64,000 bases of DNA from Sulfitobacter sp. M39 (GCF_021735935.1 NZ_WMDZ01000001.1:1736001-1800000), one strand, 5' to 3'. Positions 52,960 to 62,226 are shown, counted from the first letter of the stretch. Numbers and translations: made by a program. The notes: a model not told the origin generated them from the letters alone.

Positions 52960-52990
52960 TGTTAGCGATAAATATTCGTGTTAGCGATAA
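52960..52990. promoter_or_regulatory. Two LacI-like operator words between gap 2 and the DUF808 gene
   Basis: TGTTAGCGATAA at 52960-52971 and again at 52979-52990, 19 bases apart. GTTA-GCGA-TAAC in the second copy is palindromic apart from its centre. They resemble the site in front of gap 1 and lie between divergent promoters of gap 2 and the DUF808 gene. Confidence 0.5.
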
Positions 52991-53058
52991 CCCTCAGATC
53001 GGCTTTGCCTTCTGCCTGCGCTGCGCTACCCTTACCCCAACAAATATGGAGAGACTGA

Positions 53059-54054
53059 ATGAGCGGCCTATTAGCCCTGTTGGATGATGTAGCAGCGATT
53101 GCAAAAGTGGCCGCGGCCAGCGTGGATGATGTGTTCGGCCAGGCCGCCAAGGCCAGTGCCAAGGCCGCGGGTGCCGTCATCGACGACGCCGCCGTGACCC
53201 CGAAATACGTCAGCGGTTTCGAGGCCAACCGCGAGCTGCCAATCATCTGGCGCATCACGAAAGGATCGTTGAAGAACAAGCTGGTTTTCTTGTTGCCCGC
53301 CGGATTGCTGCTGTCGAATTTCGCGCCTTGGTTGATCGCGCCATTGTTGATGTTGGGTGGGGCCTACCTGTGTTTTGAAGGCGCTGAAAAGATTGCCCAC
53401 GCGCTTGGGGTGGGGGGCAAAGGTCACGAGGATCATCCCCCCGGTGCCGATGAAAAGGTGATCAAGGACCCCGCCAAGCTGGAAGAGCAAAAGGCCAAAG
53501 GCGCGATCAAGACCGACTTTATCCTCTCGGCCGAGATCATGACCATCGTGCTGTCGAACCTTGAGGTGACGAACTTCTGGATGGAAGCAGGCGCTTTGGC
53601 CGCCGCCGCCGTGATCATCACGGTCGCGGTCTATGGCTCCGTCGCGCTGATCGTAAAGATGGATGACGTGGGGCTTTATATGGCCAAGAACGGCAATCTC
53701 GGCCTGACCCGTGGTCTGGGACGCGGGATCGTGCGCGGCATGCCGTGGTTCCTCAAGGCGCTGACCATCATCGGGACGGCGGCCATGCTCTGGGTCGGCG
53801 GATCGATCATCGTGCACGGTATGGAAGAGCTTGGCTTCGGCGCGCTTGGCCATCTGATCCACGACTACGCCGTCGCCTTCGGCCATATGGTGCCGGTCGC
53901 GTATGAAGGTGCCGCCGAATGGATCGCTAAAGCCGCGATGGACGGTGTCTTTGGTCTCGCCCTGGGGCTGGTGCTGATCCCCGTAGGCGAAAAGATCATC
54001 ACCCCCCTCTGGCGCGCGGTCTTCAACGGCAAGGACGCCGGCGCACACGCGTAA
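53059..54054 (+). CDS. DUF808 (YedI-like) inner-membrane protein
   Basis: 331 residues, DUF808. Start SGLLALLDDVAAIAKVAAASVDDVFGQAAKASAKAAGAV is the family's amphipathic N terminus (quoted in part: GLLALLDDVAAIAKVAA), then about 6 hydrophobic segments from residue 75 on (LVFLLPAGLLLSNFAPWL, AVIITVAVYGSVALIV and others). Activity unknown. ATG follows GGAGAGACTG. A terminator lies 24 bases after the stop. Confidence 0.9.
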   Translation: MSGLLALLDDVAAIAKVAAASVDDVFGQAAKASAKAAGAVIDDAAVTPKYVSGFEANRELPIIWRITKGSLKNKLVFLLPAGLLLSNFAPWLIAPLLMLGGAYLCFEGAEKIAHALGVGGKGHEDHPPGADEKVIKDPAKLEEQKAKGAIKTDFILSAEIMTIVLSNLEVTNFWMEAGALAAAAVIITVAVYGSVALIVKMDDVGLYMAKNGNLGLTRGLGRGIVRGMPWFLKALTIIGTAAMLWVGGSIIVHGMEELGFGALGHLIHDYAVAFGHMVPVAYEGAAEWIAKAAMDGVFGLALGLVLIPVGEKIITPLWRAVFNGKDAGAHA

Positions 54055-54077
54055 TCGGGGCGGATATGACGGAGAGG

Positions 54078-54107
54078 AAGGGGGCGCAGGTTGCGTCCCC
54101 TTTTTTT
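54078..54107 (+). terminator. Terminator after the DUF808 gene
   Basis: AAGGGGGCGCA / TGCGTCCCCTT hairpin (one G-T pair), loop GGT, followed by a run of seven Ts. Confidence 0.9.
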
Positions 54108-54346
54108 ATGGCTTGCCGGGGTTAATCGTTGGCGCACCTACGAACCTTGCCTATGAAGACAATCCCTAGGTTCGAATGCGGACTGCGGATGGAAAAGCCC
54201 TTGAGGCTGTAGTGCAGTGGAACATTTGCCGCGCCTTGTCGGTTAAGCGGTAAGGCATGGGACGCCAAAACGTTCACCCCGACATGTCCATTTTTGAAAC
54301 TAGGTGCTGGATGCTTGATCCGCCACTCTGATATGGAGGTCTTTTC
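54108..54346. other. Intergenic region before the Lys-rich secreted protein gene
   Basis: About 240 bases without a credible gene. GGAAC at 54220 with GGTT 17 bases later resembles an ECF sigma promoter only loosely. AACCT...AGGTT (54142-54171) is a short inverted repeat. TATGGAGGTC precedes the next start. Nothing else recognised. Confidence 0.4.
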
Positions 54347-55381
54347 GTGAAATTCACCCCCCTCGCATGTGCGACCATTCTGGCTTGCGCCGTAGCCCCC
54401 GTTCTAAACGCAGGGGTCGCGTTGCCCAGTGCGACAATGTCTTCCCTGACCGTGCCTATGGCGCGGGACTCCCAGATCGTGAAGATCAAAAACGACAAGG
54501 AAAAAGGCCCCAAGAAGGCGAAGAAGGAAAAGCATAAGAAGGACAAGCACGCGAAGAAAGAGAAGAAACACAAAAAGAAACACGAGAAGCAGGCCAAGAA
54601 GCTTGAAAAGCACGAAAAGGTAAAAGTGAAAGTCAAACGGTCGAAGGAGGATCGTTCGCGTATTTCAAACGAGGTTCTCGAAGTGCGCGCACCTGAAGGT
54701 CGTGACATGAGCGTGCTACTTGGTGCCGTGCCACTCGCGCTCTTGGGCTCTCAAATCGCATTTGCTGATGTTCCCGAAGAAAAACTGCTGACCTATCGCA
54801 ACTGCCCACCGGGCCTTGCAAAAATGGACCCACCTTGCGTACCCCCTGGACTTGCCAAAAAAGGCGTGACCTATGAGGAATGGGTGTCATATGACGATAA
54901 GCAGCTTGACGCCATCTACCTTGATCAGCGTACGGAATTCCTCGACCGGGACATTGTCATTGGTGAAGAAAGAGTGCCGGATCGGAACGTGGTTGTCGAA
55001 GAAGATGCAAATCGTGACGTCGTCCTTGACGACGATACCCTGTTGCTCAGCTCGGAACAGATTGCATCGCTTTACGATCTTCGCCCCGCACCGGCAGGCA
55101 AGCGCTACGCGTTGATCGATGGCCAGCCTGTGTTGCTCACCCAAGAAGATTACACATCGCTACTGCGGATCAATGAATTGGCGCGGGTTGAAAACCTACC
55201 AGACGGCGTGCGCATAGCACCTACAGCGGCGTTGACGCAGAACGAATTGCGCCAAACCTACAAATTGCCACAGCTTGAGACCGGCAATAACTATGCTGTT
55301 GTGAATGGTGAACTGGTGACGTTGCAGGACAGCGCATTCGAAACATTGCAACTTATCCGGATCGCGCGCGCCATTTTTTGA
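54347..55381 (+). CDS. Large secreted Lys-rich protein with two C-terminal short modules
   Basis: 344 residues. Signal peptide (1 to about 22), then a very basic Lys/His/Glu region (about 45-105, including KKHKKKHEKQAKK), a second hydrophobic stretch (about 122-141, SVLLGAVPLALLGSQIAFA) that looks like an internal or former signal peptide, the motif NCPPGLAKMDPPCVPPGLAKKG (part: CPPGLAKMDPPCVPPGLAK) found in RcnB-like proteins, and two related C-terminal modules: KRYALIDGQPVLLTQEDYTS and NNYAVVNGELVTLQDSAF. It shares architecture and the KKHEKQ word with the gene at 43124-43564. The start is GTG at 54347 after GGAGG. Function unknown. Confidence 0.8.
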   Translation: MKFTPLACATILACAVAPVLNAGVALPSATMSSLTVPMARDSQIVKIKNDKEKGPKKAKKEKHKKDKHAKKEKKHKKKHEKQAKKLEKHEKVKVKVKRSKEDRSRISNEVLEVRAPEGRDMSVLLGAVPLALLGSQIAFADVPEEKLLTYRNCPPGLAKMDPPCVPPGLAKKGVTYEEWVSYDDKQLDAIYLDQRTEFLDRDIVIGEERVPDRNVVVEEDANRDVVLDDDTLLLSSEQIASLYDLRPAPAGKRYALIDGQPVLLTQEDYTSLLRINELARVENLPDGVRIAPTAALTQNELRQTYKLPQLETGNNYAVVNGELVTLQDSAFETLQLIRIARAIF

Positions 55382-55474
55382 GGCCACGCTGAAGTTAGAC
55401 CGAGGGGCATGCGCCACGCCTCTCGCAGCTTTTGCCAGCGTCAGACGGCCCGCAACATTGTGGTACAAAAATAG

Positions 55475-55503
55475 AAAGGGGGAGCAAAATGCTCCCCCTT
55501 TTT
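55475..55503. terminator. Bidirectional terminator between Lys-rich gene and tkt
   Basis: AAAGGGGGAGCA / TGCTCCCCCTTT, 3-base loop, with A run and T run. Ends tkt on the minus strand and the upstream gene on the plus strand. Confidence 0.9.
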
Positions 55504-55526
55504 GGTTGTGACTGTATCCGTTCAGA

Positions 55527-57542
55527 TCACAGCAGCGCTCTGGCCTTGTCGGCGACGTTCTGCGGGGTGATGTCGAACTTTTCGAACAGCTCTTCCGCGG
55601 GGGCGGAGGCACCGAAGCGGTCCATGCCGACGAAATCGGCCTTGTTCCACTTGCCACGCTCACCGGTGAGCCAGCGGTCCCAGCCTTGGCGTACGGCGGC
55701 TTCGACGCCGACGCGGACGGGGCCGGCAGGCAGGACGCGGCGGCGGTAGGCTTCGTCTTGGTCGGCGAAGAGCTCCATACAGGGCATGGACACGACGCGA
55801 GTGCCGATGCCTTCGGCTTGCAGCAGGTCACGGGCTTTCAGCGCGATCTCAACTTCAGAGCCGGTGGCGATCAGGATCACCTGACGTTTGCCTTCGGCGT
55901 CTGCCAGAACATAGGCCCCCTGTTCGGTGAGGTTCTTGTTCTTGTGCTCAAGCCGCACGGTGGGCAGGCCCTGACGGGTCAGCGACAGCACGGAGGGTGT
56001 CTTTTTGCTGCTCAGCGCGATTTCCCAGGCCTCTGCGGTTTCAACCGTGTCAGCGGGGCGGAACACATAGGTGTTGGGTGTCGCGCGGCTGATGGCCAGA
56101 TGCTCGACCGGTTGGTGCGTCGGGCCGTCTTCGCCCAGACCGATGCTGTCGTGGGTCATGACAAACACGCTTGGCACCTGCATCAGCGCGGCGAGGCGCA
56201 TGGCGGGGCGGGCGTAGTCGGTGAAACACATGAATGTGCCGCCGTAGGGACGGATGCCGCCGTGCAGCGCCATGCCGTTCATCGCGGCGGCCATGCCGTG
56301 TTCACGGATCCCCCAGTACACATAGCGCCCACCACGGTTTTCCACGTCAAACACGCCCAGATCAGCGGTCTTTGTGTTGTTCGAACCGGTCAGGTCAGCC
56401 GAGCCGCCCACGGTTTCGGTATAGAGCGGGTTCAAAACCTCGAGCGTCTTTTCGCTGCTGGCGCGGGTGGCCAGTTTTGGTGCGTTTTCCGAGGTCTGCT
56501 TTTTGAAGGCCTTGATCGTCGCGCTCAGCTTCTTGGGGGCGTCACCGGCCAGCGCGCGGTTGAACTCTTCACGCTTTGTGCGCGACATGGCGTCGAAACG
56601 CTCTTCCCAGGCGCGGCGGTCGTCTGCGCCGCGTTTGCCAATCTCTTCCCAGGCGGATTTCACGTCGGCGGGGACTTCGAACGGACCGGTTGTCCAGCCA
56701 TAGGCGGCTTTGGCGGCGGCCATCTGGTCCGCATCGGTGAGCGCGCCGTGACCTTTCGAGGTATCCTGCGCGGCGTGACCAAGCGCGATATGCGTTTTGC
56801 AAGCGATCATCGTGGGCAGGTCGGATTTGCGCGCCTCGGTCAGGGCGGCGTCGATCTCGTCGGGGTTGTGGCCGTCGATCTCGATGACGTGCCAGTCAGC
56901 CGCCTTGAACCGCGCGACCTGATCCACTTTGTCGGACAGCGAGACGGGGCCGTCGATGGTGATGTCGTTGTTGTCCCACATCACGATCAGCTTGCTCAGC
57001 TTGTGGCGACCGGCAAGGGCAATCGCCTCGTGGCTGATGCCTTCCATCAGGCAGCCGTCACCTGCGATCACATAGGTAAAGTGGTCGACGATCTTCTTGC
57101 CGTATTGCGCGCGCTGGATTTCTTCGGCCATGGCAAAACCGACGGAATTTGCGATCCCCTGACCCAGCGGGCCGGTGGTGGTTTCAATCGCATCGGCCAG
57201 GAAGTTTTCAGGGTGGCCCGCGGTGCGTGCGCCCATCTGGCGGAAGTTCTTGATCTCTTCGAGCGGGAATTGCTCGTAGCCGGTCAGGTGCAGCAGCGAA
57301 TAGATCAGCATGGACCCGTGGCCCGCCGAAAGGATAAAACGGTCCCGGTCAGGCCACAGTGGGTTGGACGCGTCGAACTTCAGGTGCTTTTCGAACAAGA
57401 CAGTGGCGACATCCGCCATGCCCATCGGCATGCCCGAGTGGCCGGAATTGGCGGCGGCGACAGCGTCCAGCGTCAGGGCGCGAATGGCGGTCGCTTTGGA
57501 CCAATGGGCGGGATGGGCTTTGGCGAGGGCGTTCAGATCCAC
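55527..57542 (-). CDS. tkt: Transketolase
   Basis: 671 residues from a GTG start (57540-57542; AAGGA 10 bases upstream). Swaps two-carbon units in the pentose phosphate pathway. TPP domain [30 protein letters not shown] (GDG...N analogue at [10 protein letters not shown]), then [38 protein letters not shown] and the C-terminal domain. The frame stays open 38 codons further, with a hydrophobic stretch, but that is not family sequence. Divergent from the ZauP-like gene. An old label as 1-deoxyxylulose synthase is excluded by the transketolase-specific middle domain. Confidence 0.95.
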   Translation of the reverse strand: MDLNALAKAHPAHWSKATAIRALTLDAVAAANSGHSGMPMGMADVATVLFEKHLKFDASNPLWPDRDRFILSAGHGSMLIYSLLHLTGYEQFPLEEIKNFRQMGARTAGHPENFLADAIETTTGPLGQGIANSVGFAMAEEIQRAQYGKKIVDHFTYVIAGDGCLMEGISHEAIALAGRHKLSKLIVMWDNNDITIDGPVSLSDKVDQVARFKAADWHVIEIDGHNPDEIDAALTEARKSDLPTMIACKTHIALGHAAQDTSKGHGALTDADQMAAAKAAYGWTTGPFEVPADVKSAWEEIGKRGADDRRAWEERFDAMSRTKREEFNRALAGDAPKKLSATIKAFKKQTSENAPKLATRASSEKTLEVLNPLYTETVGGSADLTGSNNTKTADLGVFDVENRGGRYVYWGIREHGMAAAMNGMALHGGIRPYGGTFMCFTDYARPAMRLAALMQVPSVFVMTHDSIGLGEDGPTHQPVEHLAISRATPNTYVFRPADTVETAEAWEIALSSKKTPSVLSLTRQGLPTVRLEHKNKNLTEQGAYVLADAEGKRQVILIATGSEVEIALKARDLLQAEGIGTRVVSMPCMELFADQDEAYRRRVLPAGPVRVGVEAAVRQGWDRWLTGERGKWNKADFVGMDRFGASAPAEELFEKFDITPQNVADKARALL

Positions 57543-57790
57543 GGTGCAAGCTTCCTTATAAGGGGGAAAAGGGATTGCGCGGATCAATACCAGCCACCCC
57601 GCAAAGATCAAGGGCCAGAGGACACCCCGCGCAGCAGAGCTTTTCCGCCGGGCCAAGGCATTGTTCTTAAAGGGGCAGTATTCCGCCTTTGGTTTCGGTA
57701 GGATCAGCGGAAACCACGTTGACCAGCGATTCGATGGTTGGCAAACTGCATTTCACGACTGACATACGACGTTTTACGAGGAACCCTGCG

Positions 57791-58291
57791 ATGAGCGACA
57801 TAGAACACTTGCAAGGCCGTATTCTGGCGGCGCTTGAAAGGGCATCGCGCGGAGCTGACAAACTGGCCGTCGCCAAGGCAGATGTTCCCGATCTTTCGGA
57901 AGAACTGGCCCAGGAACGTGCTGTCAACGCAGAGCTTTCTGAACAGGTCACTGCCCTGAAAAAGCGGCTGGAGGATGAAACCGCGCATCTGCGGGCTGAA
58001 CTGGCCACAGCACAGGCGCGCAACAACAGTGCGGCCGCGGCACAGGCCCAGACCGAAAAACTTGATCTGGAAATCCAGCGGGTGCGCCGCGCCAATGCGC
58101 AGCTGGCCGATGCCTGCGCTGCATTGCGCGAAGCCAATGCTGAAGGGGTGGGGGACGCCGATCTGATCAATGCCGCCTTACAGGCAGAGCTTGACGCGCT
58201 GCATGCCGCCCGTCGCGCCGATGTGGCAGAGGCGGACGCGATCCTCTCTGTTCTTACCCCGCTTGTTCCCACTGCCGAGGAGTCTGCCTGA
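57791..58291 (+). CDS. Coiled-coil protein upstream of zapA (ZauP-like)
   Basis: 166 residues, almost all coiled coil (about 35-150; ELAQERAVNAELSEQVTAL, EKLDLEIQRVRRANAQLAD), with no membrane segment. It directly precedes zapA with a 1-base overlap. In Caulobacter a coiled-coil protein, ZauP, is encoded beside zapA and pairs with it to bundle FtsZ; gene order and form match. ATG at 57791 has GAGGA 9 bases upstream; a longer frame is open further up without support. Confidence 0.75.
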   Translation: MSDIEHLQGRILAALERASRGADKLAVAKADVPDLSEELAQERAVNAELSEQVTALKKRLEDETAHLRAELATAQARNNSAAAAQAQTEKLDLEIQRVRRANAQLADACAALREANAEGVGDADLINAALQAELDALHAARRADVAEADAILSVLTPLVPTAEESA

Positions 58292-58704
58292 TGCCCGAAG
58301 TTACTATCTCTATCGGTGGTCGCCAATTCGAAGTCTCCTGCCAGGAGGGCGAGGAAGACTACCTGCACGCCGCTGCCAAGATGCTCGACGATGAAGCGCA
58401 GGTGTTGTCGGATCAGGTGGGCCGGATGCCCGAAGCGCGGATGTTGTTGATGGCGGGTCTGCTGTTGGCCGATAAAACCGCCTCCGTCGAGGATAAGATC
58501 AAGGAAGCCCGCGCCGAACTGGCAGAGCGTGACGCAGAGCTTGCAAGCCTGCGCAATGTCGTGGTGGAGCCCGAGCGGATCGAGGTGCCTGTCATCCCGC
58601 AAAGCGTCACCGACAGCCTTGCCGAAATGGCCGCCCGCGCCGAAGCCTTGGCGAGCGAGATCGAAGACAAGGCTCGAGACACGGCCCAAGATACAGCCCA
58701 GTGA
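58291..58704 (+). CDS. zapA: Cell division protein ZapA
   Basis: 137 residues. N-terminal globular domain EVTISIGGRQFEVSCQEGEEDYLHAAAKMLDDEA typical of ZapA (part: VTISIGGRQFEVSCQEGEE), followed by MLLMAGLLLADKTASVE and a C-terminal coiled coil. Cross-links FtsZ filaments. Overlaps the upstream coiled-coil gene by 1 base and the MliC-like gene by 4. No 6S RNA-sized gap follows it, unlike in many other bacteria. Confidence 0.92.
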   Translation: MPEVTISIGGRQFEVSCQEGEEDYLHAAAKMLDDEAQVLSDQVGRMPEARMLLMAGLLLADKTASVEDKIKEARAELAERDAELASLRNVVVEPERIEVPVIPQSVTDSLAEMAARAEALASEIEDKARDTAQDTAQ

Positions 58705-59057
58705 TCCTGCGGCACACCATCGCATTCGGGGCCGCGGCGGCGTGGTGGCTCGGGGTAGGGGGCAGCGCTTTCGCGCAGGCCATGCCGGTCACCGCCACCT
58801 ATATCTGCGAGCGCGGGGTCGAGGTGCCGGTTTCCTATGCCACTCCCGAACACGGCGATGCGACGGCTGTGCTTTATGTGGAAAACCGCATGGTTACGCT
58901 GGTCCGGACCCGCGCGGCATCAGGGGCGCGCTATGCATGGCCCTCGGACGGTTCTGGCTATGTCTGGTGGAGCAAGGGGGACGCCGCGACCCTATTCTGG
59001 CATGATGCGGCGGCGGGTGAAGATGTCACGCTCTACGCGGCGTGTCAGGCACAGTAA
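58701..59057 (+). CDS. MliC-like lysozyme inhibitor/secreted C-type lysozyme-inhibitor family protein
   Basis: 118 residues with signal peptide (1 to about 25, ending AFA before QA). MPVTATYICERGVEVPVSYATPEHGDATAVLYVENRMVTL has the MliC family Y-x-C-x-x-G and V-x-Y pattern; the second cysteine is near the C terminus (YAACQAQ). Start is GTG at 58701 overlapping zapA by 4 bases. MliC proteins block host or predator lysozyme in the periplasm. Confidence 0.8.
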   Translation: MILRHTIAFGAAAAWWLGVGGSAFAQAMPVTATYICERGVEVPVSYATPEHGDATAVLYVENRMVTLVRTRAASGARYAWPSDGSGYVWWSKGDAATLFWHDAAAGEDVTLYAACQAQ

Positions 59058-59146
59058 CACGATCTATGCAGGGCGTGCGCCGACATCCGTGGCGCGGTTC
59101 GGGTGCCCCTTGATCCAAGGCGCACCCGTTTCTTATCAGTCGATCG

Positions 59147-59509
59147 TTAGCCGTTGGCTTCGCGGATCTTGTCGGCGGCTTCTTTGTCAAAGCCGACGCC
59201 GTTTTCTTCCAGCAGCGTGTCCAGCTCGCCCGACAGCATCATTTCGGTGATGATGTCACAGCCGCCAACGAATTCGCCTTTGACATAAAGCTGCGGGATG
59301 GTGGGCCAGTCGGAGAAATCCTTGATCCCCTGACGCAGCTCTTCGTCGGCCAATACGTTCACGTCGGTGTAGTCGACATTCATATAGTTCAACACGCCAG
59401 CCACACGGGACGAGAACCCGCACTGCGGCATTGTTTTGTTGCCTTTCATGAACAGCACAACGTGGTTGGCGGTGATGGTTTCCTGAATTTGCGTTTTTGC
59501 GTCGGTCAT
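59147..59509 (-). CDS. grxD: Monothiol glutaredoxin (Grx4 family)
   Basis: 120 residues. CGFS active site in [17 protein letters not shown], then [20 protein letters not shown] (glutathione-binding T-I-P and G-G-C-D). Monothiol glutaredoxins carry iron-sulfur clusters and pair with BolA proteins; a bolA gene lies upstream in the same operon. 4-base overlap with the small membrane protein gene before it. Confidence 0.96.
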   Translation of the reverse strand: MTDAKTQIQETITANHVVLFMKGNKTMPQCGFSSRVAGVLNYMNVDYTDVNVLADEELRQGIKDFSDWPTIPQLYVKGEFVGGCDIITEMMLSGELDTLLEENGVGFDKEAADKIREANG

Positions 59510-59751
59510 TTCGATTTGTCCTTTGGTATAAAGCGTTTCGCGTATTCTTGAGGGTCGCGGGGGATGCGGTAGTTGGTCTGATGTCCGCCGCCGCCGCCAC
59601 CCGAATGATAGGTCGCGTCAATTTCGTGATACCCCTTGCCCGGCTTTGATCCGCGTTCGGTATCGCGTGTGTGTTTCAGCGCCTGTAGGCCGCGCAGAAC
59701 CGCCACGATCAGCACCAAGACGCTGAGGATCAGGACCAGGATCGGGTCCAC
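59506..59751 (-). CDS. Small membrane protein between bolA and grxD
   Basis: 81 residues: one N-terminal membrane helix (about 3-23, [20 protein letters not shown]), then a polar tail with a Gly run (SGGGGGGHQ) and a basic C terminus (FIPKDKSK). Position inside a bolA-grxD operon, with 4-base overlap to grxD and a 4-base gap to bolA, suggests a link to iron-sulfur traffic. No known family recognised. Confidence 0.75.
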   Translation of the reverse strand: MDPILVLILSVLVLIVAVLRGLQALKHTRDTERGSKPGKGYHEIDATYHSGGGGGGHQTNYRIPRDPQEYAKRFIPKDKSK

Positions 59752-59755
59752 CGGA

Positions 59756-59992
59756 TCAATCCGGCGCTTTGGTCGTCAGCGCGAGCGCGTGCAGTTCGCC
59801 GTTCGATCCATCCATCCGGCCCTTGAGCGCGGCATAGACGGCACGTTGCTGTTGCACGCGGTTCTGACCACGGAAACTTTCGTCGATGATCATCGCGGCC
59901 ATATGCACGCCGTCATTGCCTTCGACGGTGATCTTGGCGTTTGGAAAGGTCTCGCGCAGCAGGTCTTCGATTTCGCGGGCTTGCATGGGCAT
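59756..59992 (-). CDS. BolA family protein (IbaG/BolA3-like)
   Basis: 78 residues. REIEDLLRETFPNAKITVEGNDGVHMAAMIIDESFRGQNRVQQQRAVYAAL: BolA fold with the cluster-ligand His/Cys region (VHMAAM) and the terminal HALALTTKAP. Works with monothiol glutaredoxin, encoded two genes downstream. ATG at 59992 with GGAG 10 bases upstream; a second ATG (59986) is in frame. Confidence 0.92.
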   Translation of the reverse strand: MPMQAREIEDLLRETFPNAKITVEGNDGVHMAAMIIDESFRGQNRVQQQRAVYAALKGRMDGSNGELHALALTTKAPD

Positions 59993-60146
59993 GTGTGGGG
60001 CGCTCCGTCTGGCATGTCATTGCCCAAGATGTAGTAGTGTGCAGGGCGGCGTGCAAGTTATCTCCCCGTTATCTGATTGAGCGGGGGCATGGGACGCCCT
60101 ACATAAGAACAGTCGCCGCCGCGACAAGTTAAGGAGACCACCCGCC

Positions 60147-61115
60147 ATGGAGATTTTCGAGAACGCACCGGAACGCGCTTATGCATGGGCGCAAGCGGGC
60201 CGCGGGGCCGCGCTGGCCACGGTGGTGGAGACATGGGGCTCTGCCCCGCGACGGGTGGGCGCGCAGCTGGCCATCGCCGCAGATGGCGAAATGCAGGGCT
60301 CTGTCTCGGGCGGTTGTGTCGAGGGGGCTGTGGTGGTCGAGGCGCTTGAGGCGATCGAGGACGGCACGCCGCGTTTGCTGGAATATGGCGTCAGCGACGG
60401 CGACGCTTTTGCCGTGGGGCTAGCCTGTGGCGGCAAGATTCGCGTGTTGGTCGAACCTGTGGGCGAAAAGGCGATGCCGTTTGACGTTCTGGGCGAGCTT
60501 GTCCGCGCCCGCGCTGCCCGCCAGCCCGTGGCCTATCAGGTGCCGCTTTCGGGCGGGGTGGGGCGCTTGGTAACGGGCGGCTTTGCAGACCGCTTCCGCA
60601 TGGACCGTTCCGGCGTGGAAGAGGATGGCGAAACATTTGTCGCGATCCACAACCCGCCGCTGCGGCTGGTCATCGTCGGGGCGGTCCACATCGCGCAAGC
60701 CTTAGTACCCATGGCGCAGGTCGCGGGCTTTGACGCCGTGGTCATCGACCCGCGCGAGGCCTTTGGATCGCAAGCGCGTTTCCCCGATGCACAGGTGATC
60801 AACGATTGGCCGGACGCGGCGATGAACACCGTCGGCGTTGATACCCGCAGCGCCGTTGTGCTGCTGACCCATGACCCCAAGCTGGACGACCCCGCGCTGC
60901 ATGTAGCACTCCGGTCCGACGCCTTCTATATCGGGGCGCTCGGGTCGAAACGCACCCATGCCTCCCGCGTGGCACGGCTGGAAGAGGCGGGCTTTACCGC
61001 GGCCGACATCGCGCGCATCAACGGCCCTGTCGGGCTGGACATCGGGGCCGCCGGCCCGCCCGAGATCGCGGTGTCGATCCTGTCGCAGATGATCCAAGCC
61101 CTGAGAAAACCGTGA
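60147..61115 (+). CDS. XdhC/CoxI family protein (molybdoenzyme maturation)
   Basis: 322 residues. N-terminal XdhC_CoxI domain (VETWGSAPRRVGAQLAIAADGEMQGSVSGGCVEGAV; GLACGGKIRVLVEPV) and C-terminal Rossmann domain XdhC_C (LVIVGAVHIAQALVPMAQVAGFDAVVIDPR; YIGALGSKRTHASRV). XdhC proteins insert sulfurated molybdenum cofactor into xanthine/CO dehydrogenase-type enzymes. GGAGACC precedes the ATG. Upstream of the coxS/coxL pair with a MoeA-like gene between, all one strand. Confidence 0.9.
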   Translation: MEIFENAPERAYAWAQAGRGAALATVVETWGSAPRRVGAQLAIAADGEMQGSVSGGCVEGAVVVEALEAIEDGTPRLLEYGVSDGDAFAVGLACGGKIRVLVEPVGEKAMPFDVLGELVRARAARQPVAYQVPLSGGVGRLVTGGFADRFRMDRSGVEEDGETFVAIHNPPLRLVIVGAVHIAQALVPMAQVAGFDAVVIDPREAFGSQARFPDAQVINDWPDAAMNTVGVDTRSAVVLLTHDPKLDDPALHVALRSDAFYIGALGSKRTHASRVARLEEAGFTAADIARINGPVGLDIGAAGPPEIAVSILSQMIQALRKP

Positions 61116-62095
61116 AGTTTGGCCCCGTCGACACGGCGCAGGCCGAAGGTGCCGTGCTGGCCCATTCCATCGCACTGCCCTCGGGCCGTTTGCGCAAGGG
61201 CTTACGGCTAGAGCCCGCGCATCTGGCCGAGCTTCAGGCAGAGGGCATCGACCGCATCATCGTGGCGCAGCTCGCGCCAGGGGATGTGGATGAAAACACC
61301 GCCGCGGCACAGGTGGCGCAGGCAGTGCTGGCGGCGCATCCCCATCTGACGATGACACGCGCCTTTACCGGCCGCGTGAACCTGCTGGCCGATGGGCCGG
61401 GGGTGGCGCAGCTGGATGTGCGCGCGCTTGAAGCGTTGAACGCCGTGCACCCGATGATCACGCTGGCCACGGTCCCGCCGTTCCAGCAGATGGCAGCGGG
61501 GGGCATGGTGGCGACGATCAAGATTATCTCTTACGCCGTTGCGCAAAGCGATCTTGCCGCCGCCTGTGATGCCGGACGCGGCGCGATCCGGCTGGTGCCG
61601 CCGCAGATCAAAGACGCGACGCTGATCATCACCGAGATTGACGGCGGCGCGGGCGATAAGGGGAAAAAGGCCATCGCAGACCGGCTCTCTGCGCTGGATG
61701 TGGATTTGAAAAAAGTCGTGATGGTCCCGCATGAGGTCACCGCCCTGCGCGATGCCATTGCCGCGGCGGATACGGCGCTGACGCTGATCCTCACCGGCTC
61801 TGCCACCTCTGACATTGATGACGTGGCCCCGCAGGCCCTGCGCGCCGCAGGTGGAGAGGTCTCGCGCTTTGGCATGCCGGTTGACCCGGGCAATCTGCTG
61901 TTTCTGGGGCAGATGGGCGATACGCCGGTGATCGGCCTGCCAGGCTGCGCGCGCTCTCCTGCGTTGAATGGGGCGGATTGGGTGCTGTCGCGGGTGATCT
62001 GCGGCATCGAGGTATCCCCGCGCGATATCGCCCGCATGGGGGTGGGCGGCCTGCTGAAAGAGATCGCCACCCGCCCGCAACCAAGACGCGGCTGA
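61112..62095 (+). CDS. MoeA-like molybdopterin-binding protein
   Basis: 327 residues, GTG start overlapping the xdhC stop by 4 bases. C-terminal MoCF-biosynthesis-type fold: LTLILTGSATSDIDDVAPQALRAAGGEVSRFGMPVDPGNLLFLGQMG, with GLPGCARSPALNG after it (part: GLPGCARSPALNGADWVL). N-terminal half (FGPVDTAQAEGAVLAHSIAL) resembles MoeA domain I. Probably handles molybdenum insertion for the CO dehydrogenase-type enzyme downstream. Not a full-length MoeA, so the name is by similarity only. Confidence 0.8.
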   Translation: MKFGPVDTAQAEGAVLAHSIALPSGRLRKGLRLEPAHLAELQAEGIDRIIVAQLAPGDVDENTAAAQVAQAVLAAHPHLTMTRAFTGRVNLLADGPGVAQLDVRALEALNAVHPMITLATVPPFQQMAAGGMVATIKIISYAVAQSDLAAACDAGRGAIRLVPPQIKDATLIITEIDGGAGDKGKKAIADRLSALDVDLKKVVMVPHEVTALRDAIAAADTALTLILTGSATSDIDDVAPQALRAAGGEVSRFGMPVDPGNLLFLGQMGDTPVIGLPGCARSPALNGADWVLSRVICGIEVSPRDIARMGVGGLLKEIATRPQPRRG

Positions 62096-62226
62096 CCGAC
62101 CCTGACGCAAGGCCCGCCGCCGCGCCGCGCCCGCGAAGTTCAACCCATGCGAAAAATTTCTGTTCTCAACGCCCCTTTGGCGTGCTTAACTCGACCCAAC
62201 ACATGACATAAAACGGGAGGAACATC

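Noticed and set aside
54220..54246. ECF sigma-like promoter GGAAC-N17-GGTT before the Lys-rich gene
   Set aside because: Spacing and -10 element do not fit the usual GGAAC-N16/17-CGTT pattern well, and no matching second site was found.
57543..57790. Possible 6S RNA or other structured RNA between tkt and the ZauP-like gene
   Set aside because: Short inverted repeats (TTCCGC/GCGGAA; GGTTTC/GAAACC) are present, but no long interrupted hairpin of about 160 bases can be drawn by eye.
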